Positions 54,445-63,385 of a stretch of DNA of 64,000 nucleotides are shown here, one piece after another. The notes beneath the pieces are model-generated. The model made no database searches and was not told the origin of the DNA. It saw only the letters and a list, made by a program, of their open reading frames with translations. Position 1 is the first letter of the stretch, and each line of letters begins with the position of its first letter. The stretch lies in the NCBI RefSeq assembly GCF_007990635.1, contig NZ_AP019846.1:186001-250000 (forward strand). The letters run 5' to 3'. Made by a program: the position numbers and the translations under genes. Source of the DNA: Leptotrichia hongkongensis. Lineage in GTDB: Bacteria > Fusobacteriota > Fusobacteriia > Fusobacteriales > Leptotrichiaceae.

Positions 54445-54531
54445 GGGTGGATGTCCGAACGGCTAAGGGACCGGTCTTGAAAACCGGCGAAATCGCAAGA
54501 TGTCTGGGTTCGAATCCCAGTTCACCCGCCA
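54445..54531 (+). tRNA. tRNA-Ser (UGA)
   Basis: Acceptor GGGTGGA with TTCACCC, discriminator G, CCA encoded; long variable arm; loop CTTGAAA gives anticodon TGA. Confidence 0.94.
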
Positions 54532-54535
54532 TTAT

Positions 54536-54611
54536 GCCCAGATAGCTCAGTCGGTAGAGCAAGGGACTGAAAATCCCTGTGTCCGTGGTTCGATTCCGCG
54601 TCTGGGCACCA
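54536..54611 (+). tRNA. tRNA-Phe (GAA)
   Basis: Acceptor GCCCAGA with TCTGGGC, CCA encoded; loop CTGAAAA gives anticodon GAA. It is the last of eight tRNAs on one transcript. Confidence 0.95.
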
Positions 54612-54637
54612 TTAGAATAGCTAAAAATGTGATATAT

Positions 54638-54677
54638 AGTGCAAATCAGTATTTATGCTGAAATGCACTTTTTTCTT
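54638..54677 (+). terminator. Terminator of the tRNA cluster
   Basis: Stem AGTGCA/TGCACT with an inner TCAG/CTGA stem and a T6 tail, 27 bases after tRNA-Phe. Confidence 0.8.
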
Positions 54678-54748
54678 TTATTTATGGTATTTTGCGGTTT
54701 TATCCTGTCTTAATCTGTTTCTATTTATTTCAATACATTAAAAATTTA

Positions 54749-54780
54749 TTGGCAACTTACTGGCAACTTATTGGCAACTA
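54749..54780. repeat. Three tandem 11-bp repeats
   Basis: TGGCAACTTA-type units begin at 54750, 54761 and 54772 in the 670-base gene-free stretch after the tRNA cluster. On the minus strand one frame reads IVANKLPVSCQ, like the end of some phage integrases. They may mark an old integration scar. Confidence 0.45.
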
Positions 54781-54967
54781 TTCTAATAAACTAATTTATT
54801 TATAACGTTTCTTAATTCTTTAATAGTTCAATGAGTATGTATACTAATTATTTAAATAGTAAGAAATATCTATTTTTATTAAGTTTGATATTGTTTTAAT
54901 AGAGATATTTTTAAATAAATTTTTGTAAAAATCTATTTTATATATTTTTAAAATATGTATTGATTTG

Positions 54968-54997
54968 TTGACACACATACATATATAAATGTATAAT
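54968..54997 (+). promoter_or_regulatory. Strong promoter before a tiny open frame
   Basis: TTGACA at 54968-54973, 18 bases, TATAAT at 54992-54997: both hexamers are exact consensus. Confidence 0.7.
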
Positions 54998-55030
54998 GTA
55001 CTTATATCAAGACAGGAGGAAGTAGGGATA

Positions 55031-55072
55031 ATGGCAAAAAAGAGCAGTAAAGGAAATTACATTGGGAATTAG
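55031..55072 (+). pseudogene. Thirteen-codon frame, probably a gene remnant
   Basis: ATG 55031 follows AGGAGGA at ten bases and a consensus promoter, but stops at TAG 55070 after MAKKSSKGNYIGN. The same frame continues for 22 more codons (FDSFKALYKNYFQ and so on) to TAA. This looks like the decayed start of a small gene, though a real micropeptide cannot be excluded. The rest of 54678-55282 shows nothing recognisable. Confidence 0.4.
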
Positions 55073-55282
55073 TTTGATTCTTTTAAAGCTCTGTATAAAA
55101 ATTATTTTCAAGTAGATTTTAGTACAAAAATCTTATTCTAAACATGAAGGTTATTGAAGTATATTTAAACACAGTGTAGTAAAATATTAATATTAAGATT
55201 ATTGTAAAATTTAATTCAAAATGTTATTATAGAATAAATAAGTTATTGGAAATTAATTCTATAAATAAAGGAGAGATTTTTT

Positions 55283-56260
55283 ATGTTATATCCAATGAAG
55301 TTTAAAAAATTTTTTGTGGAAAAAGTGTGGGGCGGACGTGAATTTGAAACAAAGTTAGGAATGAAACTGCCTGAAGGTAAAAAAATTGGAGAATCTTGGG
55401 AAGTGTCGGCACATCCGCATGGAATGGGAATTGTCGAAAATGGTGCTTTAACTGGACAAAGGCTAGATGATATTTATAAGAAATATAAAGGGGAGCTTGT
55501 TGGAAAAAAAGTTTATGAAAAATATCCAGATAAATTTCCACTTCTTATAAAATATTTGGATGTAAATGACAGACTTTCTATCCAAGTGCATCCAAGTGAT
55601 GAAGTTGCCCTAAAAAAACACAATGAATTTGGGAAAAGTGAATCTTGGTATATAATGGAGGCAAGCGATGATGCAACTTTAATTATGGGAATGAAGCCTG
55701 GTATCACAAAAGAAAAATTCTTGGAAAAAGTAGAAAAAAATGATTTCGACGGACTATTTGAAGAAAAAACTGTTAAAAAAGGTGATTTTATTGATATCAC
55801 ACCAGGAACAGTCCATGCCTCATTAAAAGGAAGCGTACTTTTCGCAGAAGTTCAGCAAAACTCAGATGTAACTTATAGAATCTATGATTTTGATAGAATT
55901 GATGAAAATGGTAAAAAAAGAGAACTGCATTTACAGGATTCGGCTGATGTAATTGATTTTGGAAAAGAAGTGGAGATTAGAAATACTGATTTTAATGATT
56001 CTGAAAACAGAAAAAGTATTTTGAGAAAACATATTATAAAAAAAGAATATTACTCAATTGATAAATTAAAATTTTCTGATTCTTTTGAAGATGTGAACAA
56101 TGAAAGCATGACAATTTATTCTATATTGGAAGGAGAAGGAAAAATTGTATGGGGAGAAAATGAAGAGCTTTCAATTAAAAAAGGAGAAACAGTTTTAATC
56201 CCTGTTGGAATTAATACAAAAACTATCGGAAACTTTGAAATTTTAAGAACTGTAATTTAA
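55283..56260 (+). CDS. manA: Mannose-6-phosphate isomerase, class I (Firmicute type)
   Basis: Zinc enzyme interconverting mannose-6-phosphate and fructose-6-phosphate. The 325-residue cupin protein has the zinc site QVHPSDE, the family start KFFVEKVWGGREFETKLG, GESWEVSAHP, and TPGTVHASLKGSVLFAEVQ. The C-terminal cupin half is complete. AAGGAGAGA precedes the start. It stands alone, with a terminator at 56268, so it links either mannose use or GDP-mannose supply to central metabolism. Confidence 0.93.
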   Translation: MLYPMKFKKFFVEKVWGGREFETKLGMKLPEGKKIGESWEVSAHPHGMGIVENGALTGQRLDDIYKKYKGELVGKKVYEKYPDKFPLLIKYLDVNDRLSIQVHPSDEVALKKHNEFGKSESWYIMEASDDATLIMGMKPGITKEKFLEKVEKNDFDGLFEEKTVKKGDFIDITPGTVHASLKGSVLFAEVQQNSDVTYRIYDFDRIDENGKKRELHLQDSADVIDFGKEVEIRNTDFNDSENRKSILRKHIIKKEYYSIDKLKFSDSFEDVNNESMTIYSILEGEGKIVWGENEELSIKKGETVLIPVGINTKTIGNFEILRTVI

Positions 56261-56267
56261 GTAGATG

Positions 56268-56326
56268 AAGGCAAGAATTCTAGTTTACTTTTTAGGTAAA
56301 ATTGGATGATTTGCCTTGTTTTTTTA
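56268..56326 (+). terminator. Terminator after manA
   Basis: Stem AAGGCAA/TTGCCTT with an additional inner stem and a T7 tail. The remaining bases up to 56665 are AT-rich spacer with no feature I can name. Confidence 0.7.
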
Positions 56327-56665
56327 GTAGGAATATGATATTCTAATGTTATACTAATATCGTTTTATAATCGTATATTGTATAATATATAGAATTTTCG
56401 AAAAACATGTTATTATTAGTAAATATTTTTTATATTATTAAATTAAAGAGGAACAATTACCATTTCCTTGGTATATTTCACTTTTATCTTCAAGTAGTAA
56501 TCAATTAGATATGCAAAAATAAGGCATAGTGAACTCGGATATTAAAATAAATTAAAGATATAAAATAAGCAGATTTATTAATTAAAATGAAAAAGCTAGG
56601 TTATTAAATAAATATAGCTAGGGAAAATTTTATAAAAAATAAAAAAGGAATAAGGATTAAGAACA

Positions 56666-57202
56666 GTGAAAAGAAGAATTTTGTTGATTGGAATAATGGT
56701 TTTGACTTCATCTTGCGGAATTATTGGTGGAGTTGGAAGTGTAGTTGGAGGGACTATAAAAGCTGCTGGTGGAGTTACTGGGGCAGTTATTGGGACAACT
56801 GGAAAATTGATTGGGGGTATTATTGGTGGAAATGACGGAGAAATAAAGGCTAAAAATACAAAATATAAGTTTTCGAATGCAGAAGTAGAAGTGACTGGAG
56901 GAAAAACTATTGTTACAGGAATTTTGATGCATAATGGAGTAGGAAAAAGAAATCTGACAATAGAAATTCCATGTTTTGATGAAAATGGAGCAAAAATAGG
57001 AGATGCAGTTGACAGTATAAGCGCTCTTGGAAAAAATGAAAAATGGGAATTCCAGGCAGTTCTTAATACAAACGAAACAAAAACTTGTAAACTTAAAGAT
57101 ACATATATTTATGAGGGAAATATAAATACAACTATTGAAAACAAAGATAGTGATACTGAAAATGTTAATCATGAAAGTAATAATATTGAAAATGAAAAAT
57201 AA
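56666..57202 (+). CDS. Lipoprotein with FxLyD-like domain
   Basis: Predicted lipoprotein of 178 residues, GTG start. The signal LLIGIMVLTSSC has Cys17 in the lipobox. A Gly-rich hydrophobic stretch (GGVGSVVGGTIKAAGGVTGAVIG) resembles glycine-zipper segments. The region around GILMHNGVGKRNLTIEIPCFDENGAKIGDAVDSISAL and EKWEFQAVL resembles the FxLyD immunoglobulin-like fold. The tail is Asn/Glu-rich. Function unknown; mtnN follows after 16 bases, probably co-transcribed. Confidence 0.7.
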   Translation: MKRRILLIGIMVLTSSCGIIGGVGSVVGGTIKAAGGVTGAVIGTTGKLIGGIIGGNDGEIKAKNTKYKFSNAEVEVTGGKTIVTGILMHNGVGKRNLTIEIPCFDENGAKIGDAVDSISALGKNEKWEFQAVLNTNETKTCKLKDTYIYEGNINTTIENKDSDTENVNHESNNIENEK

Positions 57203-57218
57203 AAACGGGAGGAAATAA

Positions 57219-57893
57219 ATGATAGGAATTATTGGGGCAGTAATTGAAGAGGCTGAGGCTATAAAAAAGGAAATTAAGGATATTAAAGAAAACATTATAA
57301 ACGGAATATCGTTTTTTACTGGAAAATTTAATGATAAAGATGTTGTTTTTGTACAATCTGGAATTGGGAAGGTAAATGCTGCGATTACTGCTACTTTATT
57401 AATTGAAAAATTTGGTGTAAGTGAGGTTATTTTTTCAGGAGTTGCAGGTTCTCTGGATGAAAGACTGAAAGTTGGAGATGTTGTTATTGGACGAGATGTT
57501 GTTCAACACGATGTTGATGCCACAGCATTTGGATATAGAATGGGACAGATTCCTCAAATGAAGGAATGGGCATTTGAGTCAGATAAGGGACTTATTGAAA
57601 AAACTGGAACTATAACTAATTTTGAACATCAGATATTGCTTGGAAGAATTTTGACTGGGGATCAGTTTGTGAGTCAAAAAGATGTAAAACTTCAACTTGG
57701 AAAGGATTTTGAAGCACTTTGTGTGGATATGGAAAGTGGAGCTGTAGCTCAGGTTTGTACAAGACTAGGTATAAAATTCTTAATAATCCGTTCAATTTCA
57801 GATTCGATTACAGATGATTCTGGAATGGAATACACAAGTTTTGTAAAACTTGCAGCAGAAAATTCTAAAAAAATATTAAAAGAGATTATTTAA
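57219..57893 (+). CDS. mtnN: 5'-methylthioadenosine/S-adenosylhomocysteine nucleosidase
   Basis: Hydrolyses MTA and SAH to adenine and the thioribose/ribosylhomocysteine, recycling products of SAM chemistry and feeding LuxS-type AI-2 synthesis where present. The start MIGIIGAVIEEAEAIKKEI, VQSGIGKVNAAITATLLIEKF, FSGVAGSLDERLKVGDVVIG and the base-binding DMESGAVAQVC are diagnostic; the catalytic aspartate is in IRSISDSI. Length 224 residues is normal. GGGAGGAA precedes the start. Confidence 0.95.
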   Translation: MIGIIGAVIEEAEAIKKEIKDIKENIINGISFFTGKFNDKDVVFVQSGIGKVNAAITATLLIEKFGVSEVIFSGVAGSLDERLKVGDVVIGRDVVQHDVDATAFGYRMGQIPQMKEWAFESDKGLIEKTGTITNFEHQILLGRILTGDQFVSQKDVKLQLGKDFEALCVDMESGAVAQVCTRLGIKFLIIRSISDSITDDSGMEYTSFVKLAAENSKKILKEII

Positions 57894-57925
57894 TAAAAAT
57901 AAAAAGGTAAAAGAAGGGAGAAAAA

Positions 57926-58777
57926 ATGAGTTTTCGATTAAATCCGTTTAAAGTAATGAGAGCAGCTGGAATTGTTGCAGTTGTTACTTATGGTGTGGTG
58001 CTTGCAACAGGCTATAAAAAATCAAAAGAAACTACAACTGAAAGTATTACAAAAGAAATGAAAATTAGAAATAAGGATTTTTATAATTCCAAAGATTATA
58101 AGAATAATCTGACTTTACCAAATCAGGTTGTAGAAAATAATAACGAAACAGTTACAAAAGAACTTGAGCAGACAAAAAGTTCACAACCAATTAATTTACA
58201 GCAAGATCAAGCAGAAATTAATCAGAAAAATACATCATCACAACTACAAACAAATGAAAAAACAACAGGGGATGTAAAAAAGAAAAAAGAGCATGCTAAG
58301 CAGGAAGCTAAAAAATTGGAACAGAAAAAAAAGGAAGAAGCTAGGCTAATCGAACAAAAACGTAAGGAAGAGGCAAGGGCAGAAGCACATCAGGCTGAAA
58401 TACGAAAACAGCAACAAGAGGAGGCTAGAAAGGAACAGGCAAGAGCAGAAGCCGCAAAACAGCATGCTAGAGAAGAGGCGGCAAGAAAATCAAAAGAGGA
58501 AGCGGCAAGAAAAGCTAGAGAAGAAGCAAAGAAAAAACAAGTGAAAAGTAGTTCTAAAAAGTATATTCAGGTAGCTTCGGTAAATTCAGAATCTTCAGCA
58601 AGAGAAATAGCTAAAAAATTAGGTGGAAATTTTTACTATAAAAGAACTTCAGTAAATGGGAAAACAGTTTATGTAGTAATGTCAAATATGACAGACAACC
58701 CGAATACTTTAAAAACTATGGAAAATCAAGCTAAGAAAGCAGGAAGTGGCTATATGATTCGTTCTGTTGGAAAATAA
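57926..58777 (+). CDS. SPOR-domain membrane protein
   Basis: Envelope protein of 283 residues: one N-terminal membrane helix (AGIVAVVTYGVVLATGY), an Asn/Gln/Thr-rich linker, a long charged helix of Lys/Glu/Ala/Arg repeats (about residues 110-210), and a C-terminal SPOR domain (YIQVASVNSESSAREIAKKL to SGYMIRSVGK). SPOR domains bind denuded peptidoglycan at division sites. It follows mtnN by 32 bases and precedes nrnA by 47. Confidence 0.82.
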   Translation: MSFRLNPFKVMRAAGIVAVVTYGVVLATGYKKSKETTTESITKEMKIRNKDFYNSKDYKNNLTLPNQVVENNNETVTKELEQTKSSQPINLQQDQAEINQKNTSSQLQTNEKTTGDVKKKKEHAKQEAKKLEQKKKEEARLIEQKRKEEARAEAHQAEIRKQQQEEARKEQARAEAAKQHAREEAARKSKEEAARKAREEAKKKQVKSSSKKYIQVASVNSESSAREIAKKLGGNFYYKRTSVNGKTVYVVMSNMTDNPNTLKTMENQAKKAGSGYMIRSVGK

Positions 58778-58824
58778 TAGCTAAGAATTATAAAAATTTA
58801 AGAACAGGAATAAAATAAAAATAT

Positions 58825-59841
58825 ATGAAAAAAAATTACAAAGGAAATATTTTTCCAAAAGAAATCGTAAATGAAATAAAACTATCTAAAAGCATTATTT
58901 TAACAGCACATATTAATCCCGATGGAGATGCATTAGGCTCGCTTTTGGCATTTTATTTTATGATAGATGATTTTTGTAAAAAAAATAATATGGAAAAAAT
59001 GATAAAAATCGTTGTTGATGATAAGCTGCCTAAGTATATGCGACATTTTCAAGATACAGAATTGATTTGGAGTTATGAAAAATTTAGTGATGAATTTAAG
59101 CATAATTTTCAAAATAATGAAAAATTTGACTTGTTTATAAGTTTAGATTGTGCAAATGAGGAAAGATATGGAAAGGCTATAGAAATAAAAAAACTTAGTA
59201 AAAAGTCTATAAATATCGATCATCACATTAGTAATACTGAACATGCAGATTTTAATTATGTGGAAGACATTTGCAGTACAGGAGAGCTTTTGTATCAGTT
59301 TTTAGAGATTTTTGAGATTGAGTTGAGAGAGAAAATCGCTAAATATATGTATCTTGGAATAATTAATGATACTGGTAACTTTAGGCATGACAATGTTACA
59401 GAACATACTTTTTTTGTGTGTTCCAAGTTGATTGGTGCAGGTGTTAATAATCACAAGATTGCTAATATTATTTTTGAAGTTAGTGAAAAAAAAGTTGGAT
59501 TTATTGGTGAGCTTTATAAAAATAAAAAAATTGATGAGCGTTATAAGTTCATAAGCTACTATTTGACACAGGAAAAAATGAAAGAGCTAAGTATTGAAAA
59601 AGATGATACGGATGGTGCGGCAGAAATGCTTTTAAAAGTTGAAGGAATGGAACTTTCACTATTTGTAAGGGAAGATGTTGATGGCTCATTAAAAGGAAGT
59701 TTTCGTGCAAATGATAAATATAACGTAAATAAAATAGCTTCAATTTTTGGCGGTGGAGGACATATAAAAGCCGCTGGTTTCAAGACAAATTTATCTTTTG
59801 AGGAAATTTTGGAAAAAACATATCAAGAACTTGAAAAATAA
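58825..59841 (+). CDS. nrnA: DHH-family phosphoesterase NrnA
   Basis: Bifunctional nanoRNase and 3'-phosphoadenosine-5'-phosphate phosphatase. The DHH domain shows TAHINPDGDALGSLLAF and the hallmark INIDHHISN, and the DHHA1 domain ends with FGGGGHIKAAGFKTNLSF. At 338 residues it is close to the Bacillus enzyme. ATG 58825 has a poor purine-rich site (AAATAAAAAT), so translation may be coupled to the gene before it. Confidence 0.92.
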   Translation: MKKNYKGNIFPKEIVNEIKLSKSIILTAHINPDGDALGSLLAFYFMIDDFCKKNNMEKMIKIVVDDKLPKYMRHFQDTELIWSYEKFSDEFKHNFQNNEKFDLFISLDCANEERYGKAIEIKKLSKKSINIDHHISNTEHADFNYVEDICSTGELLYQFLEIFEIELREKIAKYMYLGIINDTGNFRHDNVTEHTFFVCSKLIGAGVNNHKIANIIFEVSEKKVGFIGELYKNKKIDERYKFISYYLTQEKMKELSIEKDDTDGAAEMLLKVEGMELSLFVREDVDGSLKGSFRANDKYNVNKIASIFGGGGHIKAAGFKTNLSFEEILEKTYQELEK

Positions 59842-59880
59842 ATTTAAATAAAAAATCTTTATTTAAGAAAGGAGAATTTT

Positions 59881-60099
59881 ATGTATGACTTTAATATGTT
59901 TAATTATCTTAAAATAAAGGGATTTTCAAATGCTCAGCTTGCGGAAAATTTTCATAAAATAGAAAAGGCAAATCAAAATATTAATGAAATTCTTGATAAT
60001 AATCCAAATGCTGTTTTGAAAAAAATAAAATATACTTATTTAGATAAGGAAAAAAAGGATTTACAATTTGATATTAAAATAGAGGTAGTGAATAGTTAA
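59881..60099 (+). CDS. Small protein of unknown function
   Basis: Seventy-two residues, AAAGGAG seven to eight bases before the ATG. No family is recognised. The middle (FSNAQLAENFHKIEKANQNINEIL) is helical and the end alternates strand-like residues (YTYLDKEKKDLQFDIKIEVV). It is in an operon with nrnA (40 bases upstream) and overlaps the following lipoprotein gene by one base (TAATG), which supports its being real. Confidence 0.65.
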   Translation: MYDFNMFNYLKIKGFSNAQLAENFHKIEKANQNINEILDNNPNAVLKKIKYTYLDKEKKDLQFDIKIEVVNS

Positions 60100-60401
60100 T
60101 GGAAAAGAAAATACGAAAAATAATAATAATTTTATGTTTTGGAATGTTAATAAGTTGTTCATCAGTTGGAAAAAGAGTTGTACCAGATTCGGCGGTTGTA
60201 TCGAGGGATACTGTTGTTAGCAATAGCATTGAAGAGGTAAAGAAAAAATTTAATGAGGCAGTTGAAGCTCAGCATGTTGGATTGTATAAAAAAGGATTTA
60301 GAAATTGGAAAGTTATTTTGTATGGTTCAGAAGCATATTATCAGGTAATTGTTTCAGAAGATGGAAAAATTGTTTCAAGCGAAAGACTTGACTATAAATA
60401 G
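60099..60401 (+). CDS. Small lipoprotein of unknown function
   Basis: One hundred residues with a lipoprotein signal (KIIIILCFGMLISC, Cys20). The mature part contains SIEEVKKKFNEAVEAQHVGLYKKG and ends in strand-like AYYQVIVSEDGKIVSSERLDYK. No family is recognised. Its start overlaps the preceding stop by one base, so translation is coupled. A terminator follows at 60419. Confidence 0.7.
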   Translation: MEKKIRKIIIILCFGMLISCSSVGKRVVPDSAVVSRDTVVSNSIEEVKKKFNEAVEAQHVGLYKKGFRNWKVILYGSEAYYQVIVSEDGKIVSSERLDYK

Positions 60402-60418
60402 AATAAAAATAAGAAAAA

Positions 60419-60450
60419 AGGGAGTTTTTTATTCTCCCTAAATTTTTTAT
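60419..60450 (+). terminator. Terminator after the nrnA operon
   Basis: Stem AGGGAG/CTCCCT with a T-rich loop and a T-rich tail; the convergent TetR gene ends 16 bases later. Confidence 0.7.
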
Positions 60451-60465
60451 TCATTATTCTCTTCT

Positions 60466-61356
60466 TCATTTTTTTTGGTAATTGTCTAAATCATCGAAAA
60501 CATTAATTAAACTGTTTGAATCGAGTTCATAATAAATATCATCATCGCTATTAATTTTAGATTCAGAAGCAGTATAGATTTCCTTTTCTTGATGAATTTC
60601 GTCAATATTAATATTTGGTATTGTTTGAAAATTTTCATTAGAATCTTGGTTATTAATATTTGACTCATTTATATCTGTTTCAATTGTTTCGTTTTGGATA
60701 GAATCAGGAATGTATATTTGTTTTGTTTCAGAAGTTTTTGGTTCTGTTTCGCTATCCTGTTCTTCTACTTCTTTATTGTTATCAAGTTTGAAGAGATTAT
60801 TAAAGAAGACAAAGAAGTCGTTAATTGCAGAACTTTCTTTTTCAGTTTTTAACATAAGAATAGTTCCTTCGAGTAGAGCTATCAGAAGTCTTGCAGTTGT
60901 TTCTGGAACAATATCATCGTATTTTTCAGGAAAAGAATATTTTAAAGTAGTTATAAAAAAAGAAAATCTAAGTTCTATTTTTTTATAGGATTTTACAAGT
61001 TCTTCACGTATATTATTTTTTAAATCTGCCAGCTCTAAAGCCAAATTTCCAAGCGGGCTTCCACCATGAAACTTGTTATTTACAATATTTTCAAAATATT
61101 TTTCAAAAAAATAATGAAATTTATGGATTGATAAGTCATCTACATTGCTGTTAAAGAAGTTTATAAGATTTTCAGTATGATACTTTATAACAGCAATAAG
61201 CAATTCTTCCTTGCTAGAAAAAAACTTGTAAAAAATATCGTTAGGCATTTCGCAAGCCTTAAAAATATCCGTTAATTCGGTGTTTTTATAGCCTTTATAA
61301 TAAAAAAGCTTTGCACTTTGCTGTATTATAAAATTTTTATTATATTCTTTAGTCAT
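60466..61356 (-). CDS. TetR-family regulator with acidic C-terminal tail
   Basis: Regulator of 296 residues. The N-terminal TetR helix-turn-helix is FIIQQSAKLFYYKGYKNTELTDIFKAC and FYKFFSSKEELLIAVI; residues 60-190 form the helical ligand domain (GGSPLGNLALELADLKNNIREELVKSY is typical of the AcrR/TetR_C branch). The last 100 residues are Asn/Glu/Asp/Ser-rich and probably disordered, which is unusual for the family. It is divergent from the MalY-type lyase gene, with only 100 bases between, and might regulate it. Confidence 0.82.
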   Translation of the reverse strand: MTKEYNKNFIIQQSAKLFYYKGYKNTELTDIFKACEMPNDIFYKFFSSKEELLIAVIKYHTENLINFFNSNVDDLSIHKFHYFFEKYFENIVNNKFHGGSPLGNLALELADLKNNIREELVKSYKKIELRFSFFITTLKYSFPEKYDDIVPETTARLLIALLEGTILMLKTEKESSAINDFFVFFNNLFKLDNNKEVEEQDSETEPKTSETKQIYIPDSIQNETIETDINESNINNQDSNENFQTIPNINIDEIHQEKEIYTASESKINSDDDIYYELDSNSLINVFDDLDNYQKK

Positions 61357-61388
61357 TTAAATTTACCTCTTTATAGTATTTTAGATAT

Positions 61389-61417
61389 ATTTTATAATTT
61401 AATTTGAGGATTGTCAA
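61389..61417 (-). promoter_or_regulatory. Promoter of the TetR gene
   Basis: Minus strand TTGACA (61417-61412), 17 bases, TAAAAT (61394-61389), in the 100-base divergent region shared with the MalY-type gene. Confidence 0.7.
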
Positions 61418-61456
61418 CAAAAAATAATTAAAAAATAAATAAAAGGATGTGATTTT

Positions 61457-62647
61457 ATGAAGTACAATTTTGATGAAATTATTGATAGAAAGAATAATCA
61501 TTCTGTGAAATACAATGAACTTTTAAGAAAATTTGGAGTGGATGATGTTATTCCGCTTTGGATTGCAGATATGGATTTTAGGACAGCACAGCCTATAATT
61601 GACGCTCTTGAAAAAAAAGTTCAGCATGGGATTTTTGGTTACGTGTACCGTCCAGATGAATATTTTGAGTCATTTATAAACTGGCAGAAAAGAAGATTTG
61701 GATGGGAGCCAAAAAAGGAACTGCTTAGTTTTAGTATTGGAATTGTACCGAGTCTTGGAGCATTGGTTCAGATTTTTTCTGAAAAAGGTGATAAAATATT
61801 AATTCAGACACCTGTTTATTCAGAATTTTATGATATTAACGAAGACAATGCAAGAGTTGTCATAGAAAATAGGTTTATTGAAAAAAACGGAGAATATTCA
61901 CTTGATTTGGAAGATTTGGAAAATAAATTAAAGGAAAAGCCAAAATTGTTTATTTTGTGCAATCCTCACAATCCGCTGGGACACGTATGGACTCGTGATG
62001 AACTGGAAGCAATTGGAAATTTATGCATAAAATATAAAGTTCCTGTGATTTCCGATGAAATTCATGCTGATTTGACATTGTGGGACAATAAACACATTCC
62101 GATGGCAAGCGTTTCAGAAGAAATTAGACAAAATACAATAACTTGCACTTCTACTGGAAAAGCTTTTAATCTTGCAGGACTTCAAAGTGCAACAATTATT
62201 TTCAATAATTTAGATGTAAAATCAAAATTTGACAGATTCTGGAAAGATCTGGAAGTTCATAGAAACAATCCTTTTAATTTGGTTGCCACAATTGCTGCAT
62301 ATTCTGATGGTGGTGAAGAATATTTGAAGCAGTTAAAGGAATATCTGGAAAACAATATTTTATTTTTAAATAGTTTTTTCAAGGAATATATTCCAGAAAT
62401 TACCCCAAACATTCCACAGGCAACATATCTAGTATGGCTAGATTGTCGAAAATTATGTGAAAAATTTGGATTTAATCAAGAACAGCTGGAAAAATTTATG
62501 CTTACAAAAGCAAAACTTGGACTAAATGAAGGACGTGTATATCAGAAGGGGCTGGAAGGATTTATGAGGCTGAATGCTGCTTGTCCAAGAGCAGTTCTGG
62601 AAAAGGCTGTTAATCAGTTAAAAGAGGCTATTTCAAAGGAAAAGTAA
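61457..62647 (+). CDS. MalY/PatB-type aminotransferase (cystathionine beta-lyase)
   Basis: Pyridoxal-phosphate enzyme of the MalY/PatB family, which usually cleaves C-S bonds of cystathionine or cysteine to yield pyruvate and ammonia. The start NFDEIIDRKNNHSVKYNELLRKFG and PLWIADMDF are diagnostic, NPHNPLGHVW binds cofactor, and the PLP lysine is in TSTGKAFNLAG. Length 396 residues is normal. In oral anaerobes such enzymes release hydrogen sulfide. It fits with the cystine transporter at 22021-25150. Confidence 0.9.
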   Translation: MKYNFDEIIDRKNNHSVKYNELLRKFGVDDVIPLWIADMDFRTAQPIIDALEKKVQHGIFGYVYRPDEYFESFINWQKRRFGWEPKKELLSFSIGIVPSLGALVQIFSEKGDKILIQTPVYSEFYDINEDNARVVIENRFIEKNGEYSLDLEDLENKLKEKPKLFILCNPHNPLGHVWTRDELEAIGNLCIKYKVPVISDEIHADLTLWDNKHIPMASVSEEIRQNTITCTSTGKAFNLAGLQSATIIFNNLDVKSKFDRFWKDLEVHRNNPFNLVATIAAYSDGGEEYLKQLKEYLENNILFLNSFFKEYIPEITPNIPQATYLVWLDCRKLCEKFGFNQEQLEKFMLTKAKLGLNEGRVYQKGLEGFMRLNAACPRAVLEKAVNQLKEAISKEK

Positions 62648-62839
62648 AAAAATTACATTTCAATGTTGCTTATACAAAAACCAACAAAAAAATAATATAA
62701 TTAAAAGTTATTGTTAAATAATTTCTATTTATCAACTTGTATAATGACATAATAAATTATATGGTAACTTTTTAAATTGAACTAAATAATTAACTTTACT
62801 AATTCAATTTAAGAGTGAAAATAAAAGGAGGTGTAATGT

Positions 62840-63361
62840 ATGGGAAATTTTAAAGAAATTTATTTGGCAGGAGGCTGTTTCTGGGGAGTGGAAAAGTTTT
62901 TTAAAATGGCTCCAGGCGTTATAGAAACATCAGTTGGTTACGCAAATGGACAAACTCTTGACACTAATTATGATATTTTAAAAATGACTGATCATGTCGA
63001 AGTAGTGTATATAAAATATGATGAAGATATAATTTCTTTAAATCAACTTCTTGATTATTATTTTTCGATAATTGATCCAACAAGTATCAATAGACAGGGA
63101 CTTGATGAGGGGCGACAATATCGAACTGGAATTTATTATGTTGATAAGGAAGAATCACATACAATAAAAGAAAAAATAGAAAATGAACAAAATAAATATT
63201 CAAGAGAAATCCAAGTGGAAGTGAGACCATTAAAACATTATATTTTAGCGGAAGAATATCATCAAAACTACTTGGATAAAAATCCTAATGGTTATTGTCA
63301 CATTGATTTAGAAAGTGCAGTAAAAATTTTTGGGAAAAATAAAGATATTAGACAAAGTTAA
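62840..63361 (+). CDS. msrA: Peptide methionine sulfoxide reductase A
   Basis: Repairs Met-S-sulfoxide. The catalytic cysteine is in LAGGCFWGVEKFF near the N-terminus, followed by TSVGYANGQT, DHVEVVYIKYD and the HPTxxxRQG-equivalent SINRQGLDEGRQYRTGIYY. A resolving cysteine lies in GYCHIDL near the C-terminus. At 173 residues there is no fused MsrB domain and no signal peptide. AGGAGGTG precedes the start. A terminator overlaps the end. Confidence 0.94.
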   Translation: MGNFKEIYLAGGCFWGVEKFFKMAPGVIETSVGYANGQTLDTNYDILKMTDHVEVVYIKYDEDIISLNQLLDYYFSIIDPTSINRQGLDEGRQYRTGIYYVDKEESHTIKEKIENEQNKYSREIQVEVRPLKHYILAEEYHQNYLDKNPNGYCHIDLESAVKIFGKNKDIRQS

Positions 63362-63385
63362 AAAGTCGGATTATTCCGACTTTTG
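63361..63385. terminator. Bidirectional terminator between msrA and the SGNH gene
   Basis: Perfect 10-bp stem AAAAGTCGGA/TCCGACTTTT with a TTAT loop; T runs on both strands. The stop of the minus-strand gene lies in the loop. Confidence 0.85.

Noticed and set aside
54350-54562. A 70-codon minus-strand frame across tRNA-Glu, tRNA-Ser and tRNA-Phe
   Set aside because: Antisense translation of tRNA genes; no ribosome site.
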